A stretch of DNA of 8,538 nucleotides from QHXQ01 sp036389375 (GTDB lineage Bacteria; Acidobacteriota; Blastocatellia; Pyrinomonadales; Pyrinomonadaceae), in assembly GCA_036389375.1 (NCBI GenBank), contig DASVQA010000135.1, positions 1 to 8,538 on the forward strand, read 5' to 3'. The notes under the pieces are model-generated. The model was not told where the DNA came from. It ran no database searches and saw only the letters and a program-made list of their open reading frames with translations. Position 1 is the first letter of the stretch. The number at the start of each line of letters is the position of its first letter. Made by a program: the position numbers and the translations under genes. Of the stretch, positions 1 through 5,751 are shown in pieces.

Positions 1-1046
1 ATCTCCGGCAACGTGATCGTCTGCCGCAGGCTCGACACCTGCCAGGGAAAGGGCGCAAACAGCAGGTAGACCAGCCCGAGCGGAATGGCCGAGAGCGCGC
101 CGGTCGCGGTGGACACGTCAACCTCTTTACCAAAACCGGAGTCGGCGGTCTGCATCTGGTCGAGGCGCGAGCGATTCAGGACTTCCAGGTTGCCGAACGT
201 CTCATATTGCGTCGTCGCCCGGCGCAGGATGCCGAATTGCACCATCGCCAACCCGATGCCGACGATGACGATCAGGTGCTGCACGAAGCTGCGCGCCGTG
301 ACCCGGCGCATGCCGATGACGAACGCGCCGCCAACCGCCGCCGCCACCATGTAGAAGATATAGAAGCGCAGGCCGAGCAGGCCGAGCAACGTGCCGATGA
401 GCAGCACGAAATAGGCAATGCTCAGTTTGCGGCTCAGCCGGAGCGTCGCCAGCATCGCCAGCGCCAGCAGGAAGATGATCGGCGCGTCCTTCAGCCCCTG
501 CGACGACCAGAGGATCATCGAAGGGAAGAAGGCGATGAGCAAAGCGGTCGCGCGCGACACGCGCCGGTTCTCGAAGATTTGCTGCGCGCACAGATAGATC
601 GGCACGATGGTCGCCGCGCCGATCACGGCGTTCACGAACTGCACGGCCAGCATGTTGCGCCCGACGATGGCGTAGATCGTGGCGACCATGTAAGGCATGC
701 CGTAGAAGTTCTGCACAGCCATCGTGTTACCGATCATCTCGTAGCGCAACTCGCCGCGCCAGACCTGTAGCAGCGCGTTGCCGAGGTAATCGTAGGTCAG
801 CGCATCGCCGCCGAAGAACTCTTGCAGGTGGAAGAGGTAGGTACACGTGCCGAGGGCGACGCGCATCAGCAGGGCGGCAGCGAACAACTGCGCCAGAAAT
901 CCGTGATCGACCGGCATGCGTTTGATCACGACGAGCGCCAGCGCGCCGAGCGCCGCGCACAGCAGCACGGCCGGCCCGCCGCCGGGAATGATGTAGATGA
1001 TGCCGAAACTCAGCGCGAGCGCTATTGCGCCCAAAAGACCGTTCAT
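1..1046 (-). CDS. Polytopic membrane protein, second tandem paralog, GT-C-like (3' end beyond window)
   Basis: The frame starts at ATG 1046-1044 and stays open for 348 complete codons to the left edge, so the C-terminus is missing. The translation begins MNGLLGAIALAL and is rich in hydrophobic segments. It aligns from residue 1 to the edge with the upstream paralog (1225-2649), with only single-residue indels; by eye at least about half the residues are identical. Shared motifs include FFGGDALTYD (about residues 77-86), GMPY (116-119), QGLKDxPI, GLLGLRFYIFYM and LLFAPFPWQ. An acidic GGD...D motif in the first extracytoplasmic loop after an N-terminal membrane helix is typical of GT-C glycosyltransferases using lipid-linked donors, so a glycan transferase or polymerase role is inferred. 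No good Shine-Dalgarno precedes the ATG. The 178-base gap to the upstream copy shows no clear terminator or promoter, so cotranscription is possible. The reading frame is certain; the function is tentative. Confidence 0.85.
   Translation of the reverse strand, partial: MNGLLGAIALALSFGIIYIIPGGGPAVLLCAALGALALVVIKRMPVDHGFLAQLFAAALLMRVALGTCTYLFHLQEFFGGDALTYDYLGNALLQVWRGELRYEMIGNTMAVQNFYGMPYMVATIYAIVGRNMLAVQFVNAVIGAATIVPIYLCAQQIFENRRVSRATALLIAFFPSMILWSSQGLKDAPIIFLLALAMLATLRLSRKLSIAYFVLLIGTLLGLLGLRFYIFYMVAAAVGGAFVIGMRRVTARSFVQHLIVIVGIGLAMVQFGILRRATTQYETFGNLEVLNRSRLDQMQTADSGFGKEVDVSTATGALSAIPLGLVYLLFAPFPWQVSSLRQTITLPE
46..83. repeat. 38-bp exact match between the tandem paralogs
   Basis: Bases 46-83 are identical to 1643-1680, inside the codons for the PLGLVYLLFAPFPW region of both membrane protein genes. 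This marks the two genes as products of duplication. The identity at synonymous positions exceeds that of the genes overall. Confidence 0.9.
442..475. repeat. 34-bp exact match between the tandem paralogs
   Basis: Bases 442-475 are identical to 2042-2075, within the codons for the IFLLALAMLATL segment of both membrane protein genes. The offset between copies changes by multiples of three along the genes (1603, 1597, 1600, then 1597 bases), so the indels are whole codons. Confidence 0.9.
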
Positions 1047-1224
1047 GAATTGTTACCGGAGCGAATGCCGGGCGGACGGAGATAAATCACAGTCCGGGCG
1101 GCTAAGTTAGCTGAATTGAGCGAGGGCGCTGGTCGCTTGCGAAAGACCGCTCCCCGCCGTTGTTACTACTGACGCGAGCCGCGGCCAGCGTGTCTGTTGC
1201 GTGCAGCGCAAGGCGCGCAATATC

Positions 1225-2649
1225 TCAGAAACCCAGACTCTTCTGCAAGTCCTCGGCGAGCTTTTCCAGTTCCTTTTCCTTGTCCCGCCGCCAGCGCGCA
1301 TAACGCTGCTGGGCGAGCGCCGTCGCCTGCGCCGCCTGCCGCGCACCCAGTTGCCGTGCCTGCTGCTCCTCGCGTCGCTCTTTCAAGAGCACGTAGCCGA
1401 CCGCCACGAACATGAAATAGAAGATCACGATCTGCGCGCGCTGGCGGTAAGCCGTGCCGATGTTACCCTGAACGATCGAATAAGCCAGCGTCAGCATGGT
1501 CGTGAACAGCAGGATCGGTAACGCCTGCCGCAACCGGTATTTCAACGTGAACCACAGGCCCAAGACCAGCAGCGGAAACAGACTCCACCAGACCAGCATC
1601 TCCGGCAGCGTGATCGATTGCCGCAGGTTCGCTAATTGCCACGGAAAGGGCGCAAACAGCAGGTAGACCAGCCCGAGCGGGATCACGGTCAATGCGCCGC
1701 CAGCGGTGGACACGTCAACGTCCTTACCAAAGGCCGATTGTGCGCTGCCGCTCGACAAGTCGGCGCGGCTGCGCTGCACGCTCTCAAGCGAGCCGTAGTC
1801 TTCGTACTGCGCGCGCGCCGTGCGCAGCACGCCCCAGTAAGTCAGCGCCAGCCCGATGCCGACGAGCAAGCCCACCTGCCGGAAGAGACCCTGCGCCGTG
1901 AGCCGCTGCATGCCGATGATGAACGCGCCGCTGATGGCGATGAGCATCATGTAGAAGATGTAGAAGCGCAGCCCCAGCAAGCCCACCAGCGCCACCAACA
2001 GCACTACGAAATACTTGACGCTCAGCCGCTCGCCCAGCTTCAGCGTCGCCAGCATCGCCAGCGCCAGCAGGAAGACGATGGGGCCGTCCTTCAACCCCTG
2101 CGCCGACCAGAGGACGAGCGAAGGAAAGAAGGAGACCAGCATCCCCGTCAGGCGCGCGACCTGTTGGTTGCTGAAGATGTGGCGCGCGCACATGTAGATG
2201 GCCGGCGCGGTAGCTGCGCCCAACAGTGCGTTGACGAATTGCACGGCCAGCAGATTGTGCCCGACCAGCGTATAGATGCCCCCGACGTAATAGGGCATGC
2301 CCCAGAACGTGTCGAGCGAGTTCGCGAGCACCTCTTTGTAACGCATCTCGCCGTGCCAGACGCGCCACGTCGCGTAACCAAGTTGGTCGTAGGTGAGGGC
2401 GTCGCCGCCGAAGAAGTTTTGCAGGTCGAAAGCGAAGATGAGCGTGCCGACCAGCACGCGGACGAGGAGCGCGCCGACGAACAGTTGCAGGAGAAACGTG
2501 CGTTCGGGGCCGCCGACGCGCCGAATGATCGCGCCTGCGCCGACCGCCAGCGCGGCGCAGAGCAAAATAGCCGGCGCACCCGCACCGGGCGCGAGCAGGA
2601 TGACAGCCAGACAGACCGCCAGTGCTGAAGCCGCGAGTAGAGCGTTCAT
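1225..2649 (-). CDS. Polytopic membrane protein, first tandem paralog, GT-C-like, with charged C-terminal tail
   Basis: This is a 474-residue integral membrane protein with about ten or more hydrophobic segments. After the N-terminal helices comes FFGGDALTYD (79-88), whose aspartates D83 and D88 sit where GT-C enzymes (PMT/ArnT/GT39-like) carry their catalytic acidic loop. Further landmarks are GMPY (117-120), QGLKDGPI (184-191), FAPFPWQ (332-338) and GNIGTAYRQRAQ (396-406) before a last membrane helix at about 407-422. The final 50 residues (about 424-474) are hydrophilic and rich in R, E, Q and A, ending in a K/E-rich stretch that should form a cytoplasmic helix or coiled coil. The ATG at 2649 aligns with the paralog's start. 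It lies 77 bases after the acyltransferase stop, with a strong hairpin between and no evident Shine-Dalgarno. Likely role: sugar transfer from a lipid carrier, or polymerisation of surface polysaccharide. A Wzy-type polymerase cannot be excluded by motif reading alone. Confidence 0.85.
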   Translation of the reverse strand: MNALLAASALAVCLAVILLAPGAGAPAILLCAALAVGAGAIIRRVGGPERTFLLQLFVGALLVRVLVGTLIFAFDLQNFFGGDALTYDQLGYATWRVWHGEMRYKEVLANSLDTFWGMPYYVGGIYTLVGHNLLAVQFVNALLGAATAPAIYMCARHIFSNQQVARLTGMLVSFFPSLVLWSAQGLKDGPIVFLLALAMLATLKLGERLSVKYFVVLLVALVGLLGLRFYIFYMMLIAISGAFIIGMQRLTAQGLFRQVGLLVGIGLALTYWGVLRTARAQYEDYGSLESVQRSRADLSSGSAQSAFGKDVDVSTAGGALTVIPLGLVYLLFAPFPWQLANLRQSITLPEMLVWWSLFPLLVLGLWFTLKYRLRQALPILLFTTMLTLAYSIVQGNIGTAYRQRAQIVIFYFMFVAVGYVLLKERREEQQARQLGARQAAQATALAQQRYARWRRDKEKELEKLAEDLQKSLGF

Positions 2650-2696
2650 AGCTAACTGGTCAAAGGCCGTTGGTCAGAGCGGCCGGCACGAAAGAT

Positions 2697-2722
2697 GGCG
2701 TACACGCGCTAGCGCGTGCGCC
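2697..2722 (-). repeat. Strong inverted repeat/hairpin after the acyltransferase stop
   Basis: The core CACGCGCTAGCGCGTG (2703-2718) is a perfect 16-base palindrome that folds into a 6-bp stem with a CTAG loop. GGCG (2697-2700) and CGCC (2719-2722) extend the stem by four pairs past a two-base TA bulge. It starts four bases after the acyltransferase stop and lies in the 77-base gap before the membrane protein gene. There is no T-tract on either side, so it is not a standard intrinsic terminator. It could stabilise the 3' end of the upstream message, attenuate readthrough, or be a copy of a dispersed palindromic repeat. Confidence 0.6.
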
Positions 2723-2726
2723 CGGC

Positions 2727-3449
2727 TCACAGGTCGTCGGGCAGATCGGGGCGCGTCTTACGCTCGATCAAAAACTGGTCTTCCGCGCTGAGTTGCTTGA
2801 TGACCTTAGCAGGCACGCCGCCGATCAGGCAGTTCTCATCGCGCAACTCCTTGGTAATAACTGCGCCGATACCGACGATGCAACGCGATGGTAGCATGCC
2901 GCCGGGAGCGACGCGAATCTCCGATCCGATGTAGGCGAGCGAGCCGATGCGAATGGGGCGCGTCCGCTGCCGGTTGTGCGTCCAGAGCGAGGAGTTGCGC
3001 CCGCCCAAGATCGTGCGCCGGCCGATCTCGACCAGATCGGTGAAGTCAATCTTGTGCCCCGTCGTGACGACGCTGCCCTCGCCGAGCAGGAAACGCGGCT
3101 CGACCTCGTTGACCGCGTCCGGTTCCGGGATCGAGTTGATCTCGTTGAGCCTTATGATCTCGGCGTAGCGGCCGAGCCGCACCTCGTCGCCGCCACGAAT
3201 GATGTTCAGATGGCCGATCCGCACGTGCTCGCCCAAGCTCAAGCGTTTGACGCCGATGATCAGGTTGCCGTGCCCGACTTTTACGTCGTCGCCGATCTCG
3301 CACGCGCGGGCATCAATGATGCTGAAGCCGATGCGCACGCGTTGGCCGATGCGATAACCAAAGAAGAGGCGATAGCAGGGTCGTTTGAGGAACGACGGCA
3401 GCAGCGCGACCGAGGCGAGCACGACCAGCCGAAATTTACTCGTGCGCAT
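2727..3449 (-). CDS. Left-handed beta-helix (hexapeptide repeat) acyltransferase
   Basis: This 240-residue protein has successive imperfect hexapeptide repeats ([LIV]-G-x4), such as CEIGDDVKVGHGNLI, LSLGEHVRIGHLNII, VRLGRYAEII, VEIGRRTIL and IRIGSLAYIGSEIRV, spanning about residues 34-200. The C-terminal signature GGVPAKVIK (210-218), preceded by VGIGAVITKEL, is the classic end of the LbH acetyltransferase fold (WcaF/NodL/maltose acetyltransferase-like). H132 in TTGHKI and H158 in WTHN are candidate catalytic or acyl-CoA-site histidines. The N-terminus (8-20) is hydrophobic and may be an amphipathic or membrane-associating helix. The family transfers acetyl or other acyl groups from CoA to sugars. 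Given its neighbours, O- or N-acylation of a surface glycan or its nucleotide-sugar precursor is likely. It begins 45 bases after the glycosyltransferase stop, in the same unit, with a modest GAGA motif just upstream. The exact acceptor cannot be read from sequence. Confidence 0.88.
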   Translation of the reverse strand: MRTSKFRLVVLASVALLPSFLKRPCYRLFFGYRIGQRVRIGFSIIDARACEIGDDVKVGHGNLIIGVKRLSLGEHVRIGHLNIIRGGDEVRLGRYAEIIRLNEINSIPEPDAVNEVEPRFLLGEGSVVTTGHKIDFTDLVEIGRRTILGGRNSSLWTHNRQRTRPIRIGSLAYIGSEIRVAPGGMLPSRCIVGIGAVITKELRDENCLIGGVPAKVIKQLSAEDQFLIERKTRPDLPDDL

Positions 3450-3494
3450 AGTTTCTCAACGCCCGCCCGTGCTGGCAGACAAACCGGGGCCGCT

Positions 3495-4604
3495 TCAGGC
3501 GAGCGCCGCGGCGGCCCGTGCGTCGTGTTGGAGCGCGGCCGCGCGCCGGAAGACGTGTTCCACGAAATCAATCTGTTGCGCGAGACTGAACTCGGCCTCG
3601 ACGGTGGCGCGCGCCGCCTGTCCGATGCGGCGGCGCAAATCTGCATCGCCGAGCAACTGCCGCAGGCGCGCGTGCCATTCGTCCGCATCCTTGGCCAGAA
3701 AACCGTTAACGCCGTCTTTGATGATCTCCACGTTCGAGCCAATCGGCGTGGCCACGACGGGCAGGCCCAGACTCATAAACTGGATCGTCTTGAAGAAGAA
3801 TTTCCAAGGCCCCCATGCGCTCGGCAGCACCGGCACGACGCCCACCTGACACTGCCGCACGAGTTGCACCTCTGCGTCGTAGCTCCACTTGATGAACTCC
3901 ACTTCGATGCCCGGCAGTCGGATCGGCTCGTCGGCGATGACGCGGAAGATCGCCTTGCGTTCCGCGTGCAGCCGGCGGAGCGGTTCGGCCAAGAGTGCTA
4001 GATTCGGTTGGTTCGTCAGCGTGCCCGTCCAGCAGATGCGCGGCGGCTCAAGCTGGGTCACTTCGGGCGCGGGCCGGTAACGCTCCGTGTCAACCGCCAT
4101 TGGCACGACCGAGACGTTGCGTGCGAACTTGCGTGCGTGCTCCGCAATCGCATGATTGACGGCGAGCACTTCATCGCTTAGCGCAAACAGCTTGTTGACC
4201 TTGGCGAAAAACTTCAGCTTGCTGAGCAGACCATTGCGCGGGCTGACGTAAGGCACAAAAAGCGGCTCGTCCAGATCGTAGACGACCGGCACGCCCCAGC
4301 GTTTCATGAGGCGTTCGATGAGGGCCGGGCCGACGAGCGCCGCCTCGCGGTAGAGATAGACGACATCTGGCCGCACGGTCGTCAACACGCGCCGCAACTG
4401 CGCCAGATAGCAGCGCAGCATCAGCCAACTCTTGCGCGGCACTTGGCCCTGCTCGTAGAGCACGCCGGTCAGCGCGTGAGTAGCGAATGGGAAATATTCG
4501 ACCTCGATGCCGCGCGCCTGCAAGTGGCGCGCCCATAGCTCGATGCGGAAGCGTTGCCCAGCGCAAAAATCGGTGTGATAAGGAACGATTGCAATAACCT
4601 TCAT
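3495..4604 (-). CDS. GT4-family (GT-B fold) glycosyltransferase
   Basis: This 369-residue cytosolic or peripheral membrane glycosyltransferase has two Rossmann halves. The N-half starts VIAIVPYHTDFCAGQRFRIE (3-22), as in GT4 enzymes with an early G-x-RFR motif, and has YDLDEPLF at 109-116. The C-half has WTGTLTNQPNL (192-202), the nucleotide-binding G-T-x5-NL element. The donor-binding region follows at 262-295, including KTIQFMSLGLPVVATPIGS and then NVEII, and the terminal DLRRRIGQAARATVEAEFS is typical of the family. The usual E-x7-E pair is not intact: Q275 occupies the second Glu position and W267 the first. This is seen in a subgroup of polysaccharide GT4 enzymes with a K-x-x-Q-[FY]-M motif. 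Donor and acceptor are unknown; the CDP-sugar made by the adjacent operon is one possibility. It is the first gene after a likely terminator/promoter pair and probably leads the unit that continues into the acyltransferase. There is no clear Shine-Dalgarno; the start is supported by the MKVIAIVPY beta-strand. Confidence 0.9.
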   Translation of the reverse strand: MKVIAIVPYHTDFCAGQRFRIELWARHLQARGIEVEYFPFATHALTGVLYEQGQVPRKSWLMLRCYLAQLRRVLTTVRPDVVYLYREAALVGPALIERLMKRWGVPVVYDLDEPLFVPYVSPRNGLLSKLKFFAKVNKLFALSDEVLAVNHAIAEHARKFARNVSVVPMAVDTERYRPAPEVTQLEPPRICWTGTLTNQPNLALLAEPLRRLHAERKAIFRVIADEPIRLPGIEVEFIKWSYDAEVQLVRQCQVGVVPVLPSAWGPWKFFFKTIQFMSLGLPVVATPIGSNVEIIKDGVNGFLAKDADEWHARLRQLLGDADLRRRIGQAARATVEAEFSLAQQIDFVEHVFRRAAALQHDARAAAALA

Positions 4605-4671
4605 GCGTGCAAACGGTGGTGCGAAAATGTCTCGGCCCGGACTGAAATTTGGCTGCTAAGATTGACCTGTT

Positions 4672-4680
4672 CTTATACCA
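4672..4680 (-). promoter_or_regulatory. Candidate extended -10 promoter for the glycosyltransferase unit
   Basis: On the minus strand, 4680 to 4672 reads TGGTATAAG, an extended -10 element (TGn followed by TATAAG, five of six matches to TATAAT). No convincing -35 lies 16-18 bases upstream, which is tolerable for an extended -10 promoter. Transcription would start near 4665, giving a leader of about 60 bases before the ATG at 4604. It sits between the candidate terminator of the upstream operon and the first gene of the next unit, which is where a promoter is expected. Consensus matching is the only evidence. Confidence 0.3.
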
Positions 4681-4743
4681 CAGGACAGACGGCGCAGACG
4701 AGTTAAGCCACCAACCACGAAGCCGCACAAGCTGACACCAAAC

Positions 4744-4772
4744 AAAAAGCGCACGCACAAGCGCGCGCGCTT
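4744..4772 (-). terminator. Candidate rho-independent terminator after the CDP-sugar operon
   Basis: On the minus strand, a 10-bp stem forms between AAGCGCGCGC (4772-4763) and GCGTGCGCTT (4756-4747). It has a six-base loop and a single G-U wobble, and is followed by a run of five T (4748-4744). It begins about 50 bases after the stop of the SDR gene. The GC-rich stem plus T-tract is the standard form of an intrinsic terminator. An alternative perfect 14-base palindrome (4759-4772) overlaps the 5' arm. Confidence 0.55.
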
Positions 4773-4823
4773 CAGGCTGCTATTCGTGCCCGTTCGTGCT
4801 CTATTGTCTAGCGCACAACCGCC

Positions 4824-5732
4824 TCAAACTTGCGCCCGCCACCACGCTATCGTCTCTGCGAGGCCGTCGTCCAACGCGAAGCGTGGCTGCCAGCCGACTT
4901 CATCACGCAGACGCGCGACCGTTGCGACCAGACGCGGCGGCTCGCCCGAGGCCATAGGCAGTGCGCCCAACTGAACCAACTCGTGCCCGTCTAACTGGTC
5001 AGCGATCCGTTTGATCACTTCGCGCAGCGTCGTGCCCGCGCCCGCCGCGATGTTGACCGCGCCGCTCACGTCGCTCTCAAGCAGCGCGACAAACGCCTCG
5101 GCCACATCCTGCACGTAGAGAAAGTCGCGCACCTGCGTCCCTTGTGAACAGGGCACACGCTCGCGCCGGAGCAAGCCCCGGATGACGGCCGCGACCAAAC
5201 GCTGCGGGTATTCGTGCGGCCCGTAGAGGAAGAAGATGCGCCCCCACGCGGCGCTCAAACCGGACTGGCGCGCATAAGCTTCGAGCATTTGCCGGAGCGC
5301 ATCTTTGCAAGTCCCGTAGAGCGTCGCAGGTCTGAGCGGCGTCCGCGCTTCATCGCACAAACCGTCGCCCGTCCAATCGTATTCGGCGCACGTGCCCGCC
5401 AGCACCACGCGCCGTCCGCCGTGTGCTGCGAACGCGGTTAAGAGATTGAGACTCGCGCAGACCCAAGCGAGATTTTCCGTTGCCGTCCAATATTTCCCCG
5501 GCACGGCGTACCATGCGAGATGGAGCAGGTGCGTCGGCGTGACCTCGGCTAACAGACGCGTGGCCTGTGCTTGATCCAACAAGTCCGCCGCGTGCCACCG
5601 CACGTCGCCTGCCGCCGCGTCTGCTTGCGCGCGCCGCGCGACGGCATGCACTTCGTAGCCGCGCGCCAGCAGCGCAGGCAACGCATAGCGGCCGATGAAG
5701 CCAGTCGCCCCCGTCACAAGAACTCGCTTCAT
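4824..5732 (-). CDS. Extended SDR, NAD(P)-dependent CDP-4-ketohexose reductase/epimerase
   Basis: This 302-residue protein is an extended short-chain dehydrogenase. It has the N-terminal nucleotide-binding motif TGATGFIG (7-14), a catalytic Thr in LAGTCAEYDW (111-120), the YxxxK pair as YGTCK (Y139, K143), GRIFFLYGPHE (164-174) and RDFLYVQDVAEA (202-213), which closes the sugar-nucleotide site. Its length matches nucleotide-sugar 4-reductases and 4-epimerases. Coming straight after rfbF, rfbG and a sugar C-methyltransferase, it most likely reduces the C4 ketone of the methylated CDP-6-deoxy-4-ketohexose using NAD(P)H, the role of RfbJ/RfbS/AscF-type enzymes in CDP-dideoxyhexose routes. The stereochemistry of the product cannot be read from sequence. 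It starts 19 bases after the methyltransferase stop without a clear Shine-Dalgarno, and is the last gene before a likely terminator. A 4-epimerase is the main alternative. Confidence 0.88.
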   Translation of the reverse strand: MKRVLVTGATGFIGRYALPALLARGYEVHAVARRAQADAAAGDVRWHAADLLDQAQATRLLAEVTPTHLLHLAWYAVPGKYWTATENLAWVCASLNLLTAFAAHGGRRVVLAGTCAEYDWTGDGLCDEARTPLRPATLYGTCKDALRQMLEAYARQSGLSAAWGRIFFLYGPHEYPQRLVAAVIRGLLRRERVPCSQGTQVRDFLYVQDVAEAFVALLESDVSGAVNIAAGAGTTLREVIKRIADQLDGHELVQLGALPMASGEPPRLVATVARLRDEVGWQPRFALDDGLAETIAWWRAQV

Positions 5733-5751
5733 GTTGCGTAAACGTCGCGGC

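Noticed and set aside
1047..1224. Gap between the paralogs searched for a terminator, promoter or small gene
   Set aside because: Only short imperfect hairpins without T-tracts and no paired -35/-10 on the minus strand were seen; nothing strong enough to report.
1636..2628. Long plus-strand open frame (330 codons) opposite the first membrane paralog
   Set aside because: The translation is a low-complexity string rich in R, Q, D, H and A with no motif. It mirrors a convincing membrane protein on the other strand and is the kind of antisense frame GC-rich codon use produces.
2658..2663. TTGACC on the minus strand as a -35 box for the membrane protein gene
   Set aside because: It lies only nine bases before the ATG, leaving no room for a -10 and start site; chance match.
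2976..4001. Long plus-strand open frame (341 codons) opposite the acyltransferase and glycosyltransferase
   Set aside because: It spans two well-supported minus-strand genes and the gap between them, and encodes an Arg/Asp/His/Ala-rich sequence with no recognisable domain.
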